A stretch of 55,188 nt of DNA from Clostridia bacterium (GCA_017537365.1 JAFYKZ010000025.1:1-55188), one strand, 5' to 3'; counted from the stretch's first letter, positions 27,453 through 36,920 are shown. The notes: generated from the sequence alone by a model not told the origin. Numbers and translations are program-made.

Positions 27453-28424
27453 TTAGAAATCAACATCAGGGGTAATCTTATCAGTAACCTTTTTAACCAC
27501 GATTACCATAACCGATACCAATACGGTTAAAATAAAGCCTACTGTAGAAATCAAAGGCATATCAGAACTCTGAGCCTTCGGCGCCATAGTAAACATATAC
27601 CAACCAACCGTATTATAAACACTGCCCGGTCCGGTTGTGTTTCCTGTCAGCAACATCGGTTGGATATAGAAAGCAGATACTGCCATAACCGAGTTAATCA
27701 GGAATACGCTGATAGTAGGCATTATGAGCGGAATATGAATTTGGAAAAGCTCGCGCCAGAAACCAACACCGTCCAGCTTTGCCGATTCAATAACGCTCTC
27801 AGGTATACGAGACATTGCAGACGCCATAAGAATAATATTAATACCTGCACTCGCCCAAACGCAGAATATTGAAATTAACCACCAAATTGTATTAATAACT
27901 GCGGGGTCGTTCAGCGTTGTTTCCCATCCGTTATAATTAAAGCCTAACATTCTAAGCAATTCTGCCGCAGGACCCTGAAGCATTCCGGGGCTATATGTAA
28001 ACATATAACGGTAGCAAAGGGTTTGGATTACGATAGATATCATGGTTGGCAAATAGAAAATTACACGGAACACCTTTTCACCGCGAATATGCTTTGAAAA
28101 GGCATATCCGATAATAACCGCCAACACAAGACAGGCAATATTAATAGGAAGCGCCCTGAACGCATTGAAAAACATATTCATGGTTTCAGGTCTCTCTTTA
28201 AACTGCCTGAATTGCTCGATAAAGTTATCTATTCCCGCAAATTTATAGGTATTTGCGAAATAATCCCAATCCATAAAAGCAAGTGAGATAGTTTCAACAT
28301 TTATGTAAAGCCAGAAAACTATAAAATGAAGCATCGGAACAATTAGTAAAGATGCAATAAACAAATTGCGTTTCAAATTTTTTCTTGGCCTTTTCGGTAT
28401 TTGGTTTCTTTTAGAATTAACCAA
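27453..28424 (-). CDS. ABC sugar transporter permease, MalF/LplB type
   Basis: This 323-residue membrane protein has about six spans and the coupling EAA loop ESAKLDGVGFWRELFQIHIP, which contacts the ATPase. The N-terminus is long and basic (KRNQIPKRPRKNLKRN). Translation starts at TTG with GGAGG 9 nt upstream. It works with the second permease and the binding lipoprotein of the same operon. The order permease-binding protein-permease is less common than binding protein first. Confidence 0.93.
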   Translation of the reverse strand: MVNSKRNQIPKRPRKNLKRNLFIASLLIVPMLHFIVFWLYINVETISLAFMDWDYFANTYKFAGIDNFIEQFRQFKERPETMNMFFNAFRALPINIACLVLAVIIGYAFSKHIRGEKVFRVIFYLPTMISIVIQTLCYRYMFTYSPGMLQGPAAELLRMLGFNYNGWETTLNDPAVINTIWWLISIFCVWASAGINIILMASAMSRIPESVIESAKLDGVGFWRELFQIHIPLIMPTISVFLINSVMAVSAFYIQPMLLTGNTTGPGSVYNTVGWYMFTMAPKAQSSDMPLISTVGFILTVLVSVMVIVVKKVTDKITPDVDF

Positions 28425-28463
28425 TGCGATATACCTCCAAATTGGTATAATATAATTTCTTTT

Positions 28464-30062
28464 TTATTTTACTTCGGTCATACGGAACTTTTTAACATAA
28501 TTGTTCTTTGAAAGGTCGAAGGTTCTTCTGACTTCCTTCATAATTTCAGCACCGTTTGTTTTCTTAAGCATATTCATAACAGTTGCAATATTTAAGTCTG
28601 CAAAAACAATCGGGCTTTCGTAAGTATATATAAGTGAAACTGCATAAGGACTTTCCTTATAAGCTTTAAGCGGGAAATCATAAACCTTTGTGCTGTTATA
28701 GTAAACATCGAAAACGCTCTCATTGTATTTAGTTAAAGCTTTGTCCTCAATTTCTCTTGCATCATAATTGAAAGGACGGATACCGCCGTTTGAACGAACG
28801 GTAAATTTCTTTAACTGGTCTTCGCTGCAAAGGAATACTAAGAATTCTTTTGCTAAATCCTTATGAGCTGCAGCACTAGGTACAAACATAAGGTCGTCAT
28901 AGGCACAATATAAATATTTCTCATTTTCATGGCCGTCAAGAGAAGGAATATTCATAAAGCGAATATCTGAATCCTGCTTGCCATCGGAATCACTGTCAAG
29001 AACACCGGTAAGTCTGGCTTCGGATTCACCGAAGGAACTTGCAAATGCGATTACAGGTCTTTCCTCGTTACGCTCGGCGTATAATGCACGGGTAAGCTCC
29101 TGAGTTGTGATAGTGTTAACAGCAGAAAGGCTGTTTTTGTAAGTACCTGTTTTTGTATCAATAACAAGTTTTTTGAAATTATCAAGCGTAGCGGCTATAC
29201 CCTTTTGCTCGAAAACCTTGCTTGAGAAGGTTTGGTTAAGAGTGGTCTTTGAGGTGTTGCCGAAGTTCCAGAAATCATAGAAGCTTCCCTCTCCTGCAAC
29301 ATTTGAATCATAAAGACCCTGATATTGAGCCCACCAGGTGAACATAAAGTAATAAACCTGCTCTAATGCTAATGCAGACCAACCAAACGGAACATACTTA
29401 TGACCGTCTTTGCTCTTATAAGCATTGATATCATCGCAAAGAGCTAACCATTCGGTAAGATTCTTAGGAGGAGCTATCCATTTATTTGTAGCTTTATCAA
29501 CCGATTCTGCAGAAACAGCAGTGGAAGATGTATGAGGGATTTTCTTTAAAGCATCATAGTTATAAGCCAAAGACATAGGCATTGCGGTGAACGGAACAAT
29601 CCAGGGATAAGAATCGCCTGTTCCAACCTGTCTTTCAATATAGCAACGGCCAACAACCTCTGGGTCTATGTAATCCGAAATCTTAACATCGCCCTTTGAG
29701 GTTTTAACGGTTGAATCAAAAACACTTTTAAGGTTTTCAATATATCCGCTTTGAACCCAGCTCTGCCAACGGTTTGAAGAGCCAATATACAAGTCTGCAA
29801 GATTTTTACCTGCTGTTAAACTGTTCTCTGCACCGCAGTCCATATCGGAAGAAGGAACAACCTGAACCTTAACGCCTTTTTCCTCGGCAAATTCCTTAGC
29901 GGCTGTCTCAATCCAATCATCACCGTAAGCACCTGAATAGTATTTAACAACTAAATCATAATTCTTACTGTCGGCATCTGAACCGGATGAACCGCAAGCG
30001 GTCATACAAGCAAGAATAGCACCAACCAGCGCCACCGCCAAAAGTCTTCTAAAAATTTTCAT
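28464..30062 (-). CDS. Extracellular sugar-binding lipoprotein (ABC family 1)
   Basis: This 532-residue lipoprotein has signal peptide MKIFRRLLAVALVGAILAC and lipobox MTAC|GSSG. The mature part has the open alpha/beta look of family 1 carbohydrate-binding proteins (DLVVKYYSGAYGDDW, KEFLVFLCSEDQLKKF). At 532 residues it is longer than typical monosaccharide binders (about 420), which fits an oligosaccharide ligand. AGGAGATG precedes the ATG. It sits between the two permease genes (gaps of 28 and 39 nt). Confidence 0.92.
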   Translation of the reverse strand: MKIFRRLLAVALVGAILACMTACGSSGSDADSKNYDLVVKYYSGAYGDDWIETAAKEFAEEKGVKVQVVPSSDMDCGAENSLTAGKNLADLYIGSSNRWQSWVQSGYIENLKSVFDSTVKTSKGDVKISDYIDPEVVGRCYIERQVGTGDSYPWIVPFTAMPMSLAYNYDALKKIPHTSSTAVSAESVDKATNKWIAPPKNLTEWLALCDDINAYKSKDGHKYVPFGWSALALEQVYYFMFTWWAQYQGLYDSNVAGEGSFYDFWNFGNTSKTTLNQTFSSKVFEQKGIAATLDNFKKLVIDTKTGTYKNSLSAVNTITTQELTRALYAERNEERPVIAFASSFGESEARLTGVLDSDSDGKQDSDIRFMNIPSLDGHENEKYLYCAYDDLMFVPSAAAHKDLAKEFLVFLCSEDQLKKFTVRSNGGIRPFNYDAREIEDKALTKYNESVFDVYYNSTKVYDFPLKAYKESPYAVSLIYTYESPIVFADLNIATVMNMLKKTNGAEIMKEVRRTFDLSKNNYVKKFRMTEVK

Positions 30063-30090
30063 ACAAACATCTCCTTATAATATTTAAAAT

Positions 30091-30939
30091 TTATCCTTTA
30101 ATACCGCCGCCCAAAGACACGGTCATAATTTTCTTTTGGAATACGAAATATAAAATTAAAGTGGGGATAAGCATCAAAACAATGGTTGCGAAAAGCTGTG
30201 GGTAGCTATATCCTAAATCAATCTTATCGGATATTTCTTTAACACCAACGCCGAGGGTTGGATGAGAAGGTAAGAACAGATACGGTCCCGAAAAATCGTT
30301 CCAGGTACCGATAAAGCCCATAACCCATTGCGCCGCAATCAGATTTATCGCCTGAGGACATAAAATCTGTATAAATGTTCTCCAATAACCTGCACCGTCC
30401 ATCATTGCAGCTTCGCTATATGTATGCGATATATTTTTGAATACCGAATAATACATCAAAAATCCAAAGCCCGATACACCGCAAGACATTACTATCAAGC
30501 CTATGTGCTTATCAAACAAGCCTATATCATTAAGCAGTTTATAAACATACGGTGTAGTACCTGCAACCGAAACAAACATAGGCATAAGGAATATAAAATA
30601 AAACACATTCTTTAATTTATAATCAAAACTTGCAATCGCATGTCCCGCGCAAAGCGAAAAGAAGGTTGATACCGTTGGTATACTAAGCGCAAGGAAAAGG
30701 CTGTTTACAAACATTTCCATAATATTGTTTTCACCGGTAAAAAGCAGTTTATAATTTTCAAAAGTAAAACTGGTGAACTTCCACTGGTCATAGAAAAATT
30801 CATTATTATTCGGTTTAAACGAATTTATGAACATCCATACAAGCGGTAAAAGAAGTGTTGCCGCATAAATGCAAAACAAGACAAATAAAACGCCCATAAT
30901 TATGCGGTTTTCTTTTTTTACTTTCTTAATTTTCTTCAT
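30091..30939 (-). CDS. ABC sugar transporter permease, MalG type
   Basis: This permease has about six spans and the EAA loop YSEAAMMDGAGYWRTFIQIL, and it ends with the MalG-like tail (VSLGGGIKG). A longer reading frame begins at 31035, but the first 32 residues look unlike a permease, and the predicted promoter (30976-31003) would start the mRNA inside them. I therefore chose the ATG at 30939, with GGGGGGA 12 nt upstream. It is the first gene of the unit. No ATPase gene is present; Gram-positives often share one MsmX/UgpC-type ATPase encoded elsewhere. Confidence 0.92.
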   Translation of the reverse strand: MKKIKKVKKENRIIMGVLFVLFCIYAATLLLPLVWMFINSFKPNNNEFFYDQWKFTSFTFENYKLLFTGENNIMEMFVNSLFLALSIPTVSTFFSLCAGHAIASFDYKLKNVFYFIFLMPMFVSVAGTTPYVYKLLNDIGLFDKHIGLIVMSCGVSGFGFLMYYSVFKNISHTYSEAAMMDGAGYWRTFIQILCPQAINLIAAQWVMGFIGTWNDFSGPYLFLPSHPTLGVGVKEISDKIDLGYSYPQLFATIVLMLIPTLILYFVFQKKIMTVSLGGGIKG

Positions 30940-30975
30940 TTTAGGCAAAATCCCCCCATGATTTTTTAAAATTGT

Positions 30976-31003
30976 AACATACGAGAATTTTTTTGTATAC
31001 CAA
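30976..31003 (-). promoter_or_regulatory. Promoter of the transporter/giant-protein unit
   Basis: On the minus strand TTGGTA (31003-30998) and TATGTT (30981-30976) are spaced 16 bp, the same spacing as at the GH42 promoter. Both boxes are poor matches to consensus, as expected for an activator-dependent promoter. TACAAT at 30976-30971 is an alternative -10. Confidence 0.55.
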
Positions 31004-31036
31004 AAATTAAGCAAATCATACAAAAAATTAAACATT
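30992..31036 (-). promoter_or_regulatory. 45-bp putative AraC operator, copy A
   Basis: This matches 36937-36981 at 39 of 45 positions and has the same orientation relative to the regulated gene. Read on the minus strand it contains successive T-rich boxes of the type TTTTGC-AT / TTTGC-TAA / TTTTTGGTA, about 10 bp apart. The last box covers the -35 region. Confidence 0.7.
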
Positions 31037-31266
31037 TTTTTAAGTTTTATAATTAAACTGTTATAATTTTTTGAATTTTTAAAATAAATCCAAGAATTAC
31101 GCTTTTTTATGACATAATTTTAAAAATCATATTTTTATTTTAAACCGCCCTAAACCCCTTATCAAGTGGAATATATTATCAGTTTTGCCTTTATTTGTTA
31201 TGGTGATAAGAAACAAAAATCTTCCTTTTTAAGTCTTTAAAAGCAAAAAGGAAAATTTACTTAAAA

Positions 31267-31300
31267 TTGCAAAAAACATTAAAATTTATGCAAAACAAAT
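31267..31300 (+). promoter_or_regulatory. Candidate AraC half-sites upstream of its own promoter
   Basis: Two TGCAAAA boxes (31268-31274 and 31289-31295) lie 21 bp apart, two helical turns, directly before the -35 box. The same box occurs in the 45-bp operator. The rest of the 30,940-31,399 intergenic region is AT-rich and shows no gene. Confidence 0.45.
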
Positions 31301-31304
31301 TAAC

Positions 31305-31333
31305 TTGACATTATTAAAATACAAATATATAAT
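31305..31333 (+). promoter_or_regulatory. Promoter of the araC-type gene
   Basis: TTGACA (31305-31310) and TATAAT (31328-31333) are both consensus, with the ideal 17-bp spacer. Confidence 0.9.
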
Positions 31334-31399
31334 ACAATTAAATATACATTTGATATAATTTTTTATATTTAAAAATTTGTTTATATCGGGAGGTTTACT

Positions 31400-32314
31400 A
31401 TGCAGGATATATACGAGGAAAAAGGCGAAATCAAGCTTGAAGACTATGAAATTGTATATCAAATATGCGACCATCCGGTCTTAATGACTTCGCCCCACTA
31501 TCACAATGTTATCGAGATAATCTATATTTTAGAGGGCGAGTTTCTTATTACAGTAAGTAACAAAAAATACACCTTGCGCCCTGGCGAAATGGTTTTAATC
31601 AATGCAAAAGAGGTTCATTCGGTTAATATCTTGGACTACGGCATACATAGGTCATTTGCAGTTAAATTCTTGCCGGAAACAATTTGTTCTGACAGTCAAT
31701 CGCTTATGGAGCTTAAATATGTTATTCCTTATATCGTTTCTTTCTCCGACTTCAAAACCTATTACACCAAAGAAGAAGTTGAAAACTCTAATATCAAAAA
31801 TTGTATAGATAATATTATGAAAGAGGATCGCGAGCGAAGCTACGCATATAAATTCGCAACAAGAATATATATTTCGCATTTATTCCTCGATTTAATCCGC
31901 AAAGTTAATACTATCAACCCAAACGAAGAGGAGATAAAGGATAGCGTTAAAAAAGAATTCATTAACATTTTCCGCTATATTTCCAACCACTACACCGAAA
32001 AATTAACCGCTGTTCAGATTGCCAAGAAATTCGGTTTAAGGCAATCGGATTTTTCGGCGCATTTTAAAAAGATAACAGGTAAAAGCTTTAACGAATATCT
32101 GAATTATGTTAGAATTTGCAAAGCAAAACGAATGCTTATAAGCTCTGAGAAAAATATAACCGAGATAGCTTTCTCGGTTGGCTTTACGAACACCAGTTAT
32201 TTTATCAACTGCTTTAAAACACAAATGGGCATAACACCCGCAAGCTTTAAACAGATATACACCGACCCACCAGCCAGCGTTTACTATCATTTAGAAGAAA
32301 ATTTTGTTGAATAA
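31400..32314 (+). CDS. AraC-family transcriptional regulator
   Basis: This 304-residue regulator has an N-terminal cupin sensor (about 25-100: SPHYHNVIEIIYILEGEF, then LRPGEMVLINAKEVHSV) and a C-terminal double-HTH AraC domain (about 190-290: KLTAVQIAKKFGLRQSDFSA, then NITEIAFSVGFTNTSYFINC). GGGAGG stands 7 nt before the ATG. It is divergent from the transporter unit and convergent with the second GH38 gene. The cupin probably senses a sugar. The shared 45-bp element suggests that it activates the transporter and GH42 units. Confidence 0.95.
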   Translation: MQDIYEEKGEIKLEDYEIVYQICDHPVLMTSPHYHNVIEIIYILEGEFLITVSNKKYTLRPGEMVLINAKEVHSVNILDYGIHRSFAVKFLPETICSDSQSLMELKYVIPYIVSFSDFKTYYTKEEVENSNIKNCIDNIMKEDRERSYAYKFATRIYISHLFLDLIRKVNTINPNEEEIKDSVKKEFINIFRYISNHYTEKLTAVQIAKKFGLRQSDFSAHFKKITGKSFNEYLNYVRICKAKRMLISSEKNITEIAFSVGFTNTSYFINCFKTQMGITPASFKQIYTDPPASVYYHLEENFVE

Positions 32315-32320
32315 AATTTA

Positions 32321-32352
32321 AAAGCACACACCGTTCGGTGTGTGCTTTTGCT
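32321..32352. terminator. Bidirectional terminator between araC and GH38
   Basis: A 12-13 bp perfect stem (AAAGCACACACC at 32321-32332 and its complement at 32337-32348, GTTC loop) is flanked by A- and T-runs. It serves both convergent genes. Confidence 0.93.
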
Positions 32353-32360
32353 TTATAAAA

Positions 32361-34787
32361 TTATTGCTCAATAATTCTTAATTCTTCTATTTTACCATCT
32401 TTGGTGATTTTAATTGTTTTCACCTCTTGCGCGGTAAAATCCAATTTAAATTTTCGGTTTATTGCCTTAAAGTCAACATTAACAGTTGTTGCCTCTCCTG
32501 CGGTTTCTGAAAATCTGATAACTAAGCCATCATTATTTTCGCTGTTTTTAAGAGCAGAAATACTGATATTTTTCTTATCAAGTTCCAAACCGGAATATTC
32601 TTGGGGTAACACACCGTCATGGTGGGATTCCTCAATCAAAACGGGAGGCATATTAAGCACTTTACCGCAATTTGCGATATCTGCTGTTTGATTCTCGGTA
32701 TGAGGGAATAAAATAAAGTTGAACTCTTGTTCTCCTTTATCTATAAACTCCATTTCATCATCACGAGTGCTTTGACCGTAATGGTCCAAATATGCACAAG
32801 AACGGGCAACAATAACTCTTAAATCATTGTCTATCGCTGAATGGCTATATCTTCCGTCATTTATAAGACCTAAGCCTGCACCTGTATTGCTATCGACCAT
32901 ATCTACCCATTCATGAGCAATATCCTCTTCTCCGTTTGGCGCTTTTTCAATAAAGCCATACGGCATAGAATATACAACCTTCGGAGACTCAACATTTACA
33001 GGGAAAGAGAATTTTATAATCTTATATTCCTCATCAACATCTAGAACCACACGGATATGAAGCCTTGCATCATTTTTATAAAGAGTATAATACTTTTTAA
33101 GAACCGAGTTGCCGTTTCTGGTAACCGATTTTATGGTAGCTCTCAAAGGTCCGTTTTCTATAAGACTTAAACTTCCGTCCCCAAAAGCTCCGATATCATC
33201 ATTAAGATGATTAATCAAATGCGACCAGGTATCATGCTTAGAATCATCGCAAACAATAGCACGACCTAGCTCACCCTTAGCAAATTCGCGGTTTTCTGCC
33301 TTTAACAAATAAGAGGTAACGGCGCCGCTTTCTTTATCAACAACAATCTTAACTAGGTTGTTTTCAAGAGTGCTTTCAGTAGCCTTTAAATCGGTTGCTA
33401 TTTCTGTTTCAGACGAATTTTCTTCTTTTTTATAAATATAATAAACCCTATAACCCGTCGCGGGAAGCTCAACCTCAAAAAGACATTTTGTAAAGTTTTT
33501 GCCATCTGTATAAGATGCTCTTACCATCTGATAAGGAACATCGTTTCCATTATGGTCAACCACTCTTGTTACACTATAAGCGCCAAAGCTTATAGAGGTT
33601 TTAACGCTAAACGGATGCGGATTGAAAACAACCATAGGAGAGCCTTCGCCCTCTCTGTACCAAAGTCGGTCTCTCATTTCGGAGAAATCGGCATCAAGGA
33701 AATCGGTTGTTTTAATTTTTGCGGCTATTCTTTGAAGGGCATAATTTTCAAGCTCATGCGCTTTTTGACGCGCATAGCCATAAGCGTTAGAAGCATCGAG
33801 ATAAGCCTCTTTAATACAACAGCCAGCTATAACATCATGGAACTGATTGAACATAACTCTCTGCCATGCTTTTTCAAATTCCGCATTATTACATTCTCCG
33901 CCAACTATAAGAGAAGCCAATGTATCATATATTTCAGCGCTAACGAGCTCGCATTCGCTGCGGCGGTTTTCAAATTTAACCCTGCTGTTTGCACTGTAAC
34001 AACCGGAGGCATGATGTTTTAAATCGCCTGTTACAACAGGCATTTCTATACCGTCTATATTTTCAAAATACTCACTCGGAACAGCATACTTAAACCCGTC
34101 TTTTTTAACCCATTCCTCAGCCTGCTTTAAATGCTCCTTTGAAGGACCGCCACCGTGATTACCTATACCGTAAAAAATCATCTGGTCCTGATTCTTTTCA
34201 AGATAAAGGTTCACTCTTTCCTCAGATAAATCACCGTTATATAATTCAAGTATTCTAAACGCTGTAACCTCGCTACCGTCAGGACTTACCCATTTATGTA
34301 AATTTTCCTCAGGTAAATCAAGGTTTTCTACTTCCCTTGTCGGACGCATATACACATAATTATCTATACCTGATTTTTTAAACAACTGCGGAAGAACTGC
34401 ACTATGACCGAAGGAATCAACATTATATCCTATATTAGTAATTTCACCGAAATTTTCTTTGAAAAACTTTTGAGAATAAAGAAAATGTCTGCAAAAAGCT
34501 TCGCCCGACGGAATGTTGCAATCGGGTTGCACCCACATACCGCCTACCGTTCCCCAACGGCCTTCTTTTACTCGCTGTTTGATTTCTTCAAACATTTCAG
34601 GGTCGATATTTTTTATCCAAAAATAGTAACCTGCGCAAGCGCTGGTGAATTTATAATTTTCATTCTCTTTCATTCTATCCAGAGCAGAACGAAAGGTCGA
34701 CCTTATCAGCGATAACCCTTCGGATATTCGCCACTGCCAAACAGGATCTAAATGAGCGTTGCCAATAAGGTAATTCTTTTCCGCCAT
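32361..34787 (-). CDS. GH38 alpha-mannosidase-like protein, second copy
   Basis: This 808-residue protein begins directly with the GH38 barrel: GNAHLDPVWQWR (His12, Asp14 as zinc ligands) and NVDSFGHSAVLPQ (Asp124, nucleophile and ligand). It lacks the roughly 265-residue N-terminal beta domain of the other GH38 enzyme, and the active-site surroundings differ (PVWQW against TAWLW). The two are therefore distant paralogues, probably with different linkage preferences. No signal peptide is present, so it acts in the cytoplasm. It follows the GH42 gene after 38 nt with its own AGGAG-type site. Confidence 0.92.
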   Translation of the reverse strand: MAEKNYLIGNAHLDPVWQWRISEGLSLIRSTFRSALDRMKENENYKFTSACAGYYFWIKNIDPEMFEEIKQRVKEGRWGTVGGMWVQPDCNIPSGEAFCRHFLYSQKFFKENFGEITNIGYNVDSFGHSAVLPQLFKKSGIDNYVYMRPTREVENLDLPEENLHKWVSPDGSEVTAFRILELYNGDLSEERVNLYLEKNQDQMIFYGIGNHGGGPSKEHLKQAEEWVKKDGFKYAVPSEYFENIDGIEMPVVTGDLKHHASGCYSANSRVKFENRRSECELVSAEIYDTLASLIVGGECNNAEFEKAWQRVMFNQFHDVIAGCCIKEAYLDASNAYGYARQKAHELENYALQRIAAKIKTTDFLDADFSEMRDRLWYREGEGSPMVVFNPHPFSVKTSISFGAYSVTRVVDHNGNDVPYQMVRASYTDGKNFTKCLFEVELPATGYRVYYIYKKEENSSETEIATDLKATESTLENNLVKIVVDKESGAVTSYLLKAENREFAKGELGRAIVCDDSKHDTWSHLINHLNDDIGAFGDGSLSLIENGPLRATIKSVTRNGNSVLKKYYTLYKNDARLHIRVVLDVDEEYKIIKFSFPVNVESPKVVYSMPYGFIEKAPNGEEDIAHEWVDMVDSNTGAGLGLINDGRYSHSAIDNDLRVIVARSCAYLDHYGQSTRDDEMEFIDKGEQEFNFILFPHTENQTADIANCGKVLNMPPVLIEESHHDGVLPQEYSGLELDKKNISISALKNSENNDGLVIRFSETAGEATTVNVDFKAINRKFKLDFTAQEVKTIKITKDGKIEELRIIEQ

Positions 34788-34825
34788 TATTTAATCTCCT
34801 CAAATTTTATTTCATCGTTATCATT

Positions 34826-36829
34826 TTATTTTAAAGAACTGCAAACAACTTTTTCAAGCACCATAACCTCGTACGGTTTAACTTCAATATTATTTTCGAA
34901 AATTCTTTCAGAAATAATATCTCTGTATTTTATATTATTATGATATGTTCCGCCTAATCCGCAAACATCAACCAGAATCAAGCCTTCGGTATCTTTGCCC
35001 TTGCGCGAAGCCACAATAATCGAATTGCCCTCTACCGTATTGCAAGAAATATTTGCTTTTTCGCAAACAGCCGAAATCAGTTTGTTCATATCCTTTTCGT
35101 CAGGCATAGTACCCAGAACATAAACAAAGCCTTTTCCAACGGGGAAACATTGCATAACCGAGCCGCCGATAATCTCTTTATGCCCATCTGTTACGGTTAC
35201 TATATCGGCATTTTTGTCAGGCTCAAATATTTCATAATAAGCGTTTCCGCTAAAAGCTTCACCATCGTTCCATTTAGATTTAACACTTTTTTCTCTGTCA
35301 GGAAACCAATATTTAAAGACAGCAGGGGTTAATTCCTCTAACATTCCGTGAAGACGGTCGGTAAATCTTGTTCCGTCTTTCGTGCGTATATCGGTCATAG
35401 GACCTGTAATCCAGATGCCGCCGTTTTTAACCCACTCTTCTATTCTTTCGCGAAGCTTTCCTTGGTCAAGAGTTATCATTAACGGAGAGAAAACCACTTT
35501 ATATTTATCGAGGTCTGCTTCCTCATCAATAACATCAGGACGAATACCTGCGTTTAAAAGCGGTTTATAAAAATATTTTTTCAAAGCTGTATCATAATGA
35601 AAATCGCCGACAACCTGTTGTGTCTCAAATATATTATAACAGAGTGAAGAATAATGTAAAGCAATATTTGTATCAACTTTTGTGTTATTTACAAAATCAG
35701 CGCATTTTTTGAAGTCCTTTGCTACTGCTTTTACTTCCTCAGTGCTATACATCGGTCGACCGCTCGAATCTAAAACCGAACCGTGAACCAATTCATGCCC
35801 TGCCCAATGAGTTCGCCACAACCAATACATAGTTGCCTCTCCGCCTAAGGCTAACGGCAACCAGGAATTAACATAACAAAAACCGTCAGGCTTGATACTG
35901 CCGTAAGTTCCGGTTGAACCCGAAAAACAGGTTGCAGTTTCGGTATTCCAGAAAGGACGGTCCTTCATTGTTCTCAAATAATCAAACCATAATAAGCATT
36001 CCCAAAGGTTTTCAGGAATATTATAGTGATTAAACTGTATAACGTCAAGAGGCTCATGCATTTTACGGTAGTTCATACCGTTAAACGGAATTTGGTCGGT
36101 GCCTATCGGCGCATTAGTATATTTTCTGAGAATTTTTGCCTGCATAGCAACAAAATCAATATTTGCCTGACCTGCGCTAATTAAAAATTCCTGCTTCAAA
36201 TGCGGATTTTCCCAAGTATCTCTCGGCAAAGGAACTTCATCGAAGCTATCGTAAATCTGGCTGAAAAGGTTAAGATTTAACCTCTTATTCATTTCTTCAA
36301 CCGTGCCGAATTTATTTTTTAAATGCTCATGATATTTTTTTAAGCAGTTTTCACAGAAACAACCCTCGTTATTCTGCAAATAAATTTCGTTATCAATCTG
36401 CCAACCGATTATTGCTTCTTCTTTACCAAATTCCATTGCCATTTTCTCAACGATTCGGGCAGAATATTTTAAATATTCAGAGTGATTTGAACAAGCGTGT
36501 CTTCTTCCGCTGTGTTGCATAACCCTACCGTTTTTATATTGCACTAACATATCGGGATATTTTTTAGTAAGCCATACAGGAGGCACAGCAGTAGGTGTTC
36601 CCATAACAATAGCGATACCCGCATTTTTCAGCTTATCAACCACCTCATGAAGCCAGGAAAAATCAAATTCGCCGTCTCTGGGCTCCATTTTGCGCCATGC
36701 AAACTCGCCTATTCTTGCAACATTTATGCCAATCGACAACATTTTTTCAATATCTTTATCTATTTCCGATACATCCCAATCCTCAGGATAGTATGCCACT
36801 CCCAAAAAAGGCGGTTTAACTACAAACAT
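34826..36829 (-). CDS. GH42 beta-galactosidase
   Basis: This 667-residue cytoplasmic enzyme has the GH42 start GVAYYPEDW. It carries IGWQIDNEI (Glu148, acid/base) and FWNTETA (Glu297, nucleophile), plus the zinc-binding cysteines Cys113 and CFCENC (157, 159, 162). A trimerisation domain (about 400-600) and a small C-terminal beta domain follow, the normal length for the family. It would remove beta-galactosyl residues from an imported oligosaccharide. It is the first gene of a two-gene unit and has the 45-bp operator just upstream. Confidence 0.95.
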   Translation of the reverse strand: MFVVKPPFLGVAYYPEDWDVSEIDKDIEKMLSIGINVARIGEFAWRKMEPRDGEFDFSWLHEVVDKLKNAGIAIVMGTPTAVPPVWLTKKYPDMLVQYKNGRVMQHSGRRHACSNHSEYLKYSARIVEKMAMEFGKEEAIIGWQIDNEIYLQNNEGCFCENCLKKYHEHLKNKFGTVEEMNKRLNLNLFSQIYDSFDEVPLPRDTWENPHLKQEFLISAGQANIDFVAMQAKILRKYTNAPIGTDQIPFNGMNYRKMHEPLDVIQFNHYNIPENLWECLLWFDYLRTMKDRPFWNTETATCFSGSTGTYGSIKPDGFCYVNSWLPLALGGEATMYWLWRTHWAGHELVHGSVLDSSGRPMYSTEEVKAVAKDFKKCADFVNNTKVDTNIALHYSSLCYNIFETQQVVGDFHYDTALKKYFYKPLLNAGIRPDVIDEEADLDKYKVVFSPLMITLDQGKLRERIEEWVKNGGIWITGPMTDIRTKDGTRFTDRLHGMLEELTPAVFKYWFPDREKSVKSKWNDGEAFSGNAYYEIFEPDKNADIVTVTDGHKEIIGGSVMQCFPVGKGFVYVLGTMPDEKDMNKLISAVCEKANISCNTVEGNSIIVASRKGKDTEGLILVDVCGLGGTYHNNIKYRDIISERIFENNIEVKPYEVMVLEKVVCSSLK

Positions 36830-36920
36830 AATGAATCTCCCAATCTATCAAATCAAGCTAATTGCATATATTTTTAAACTATATGCCGCAAAGTTTGTAA
36901 ATTTTCACATATATAATTTT

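Noticed and set aside
30940-31035. 32-residue extension of the MalG-type permease
   Set aside because: It overlaps the predicted promoter and operator and is unlike permease N-termini.
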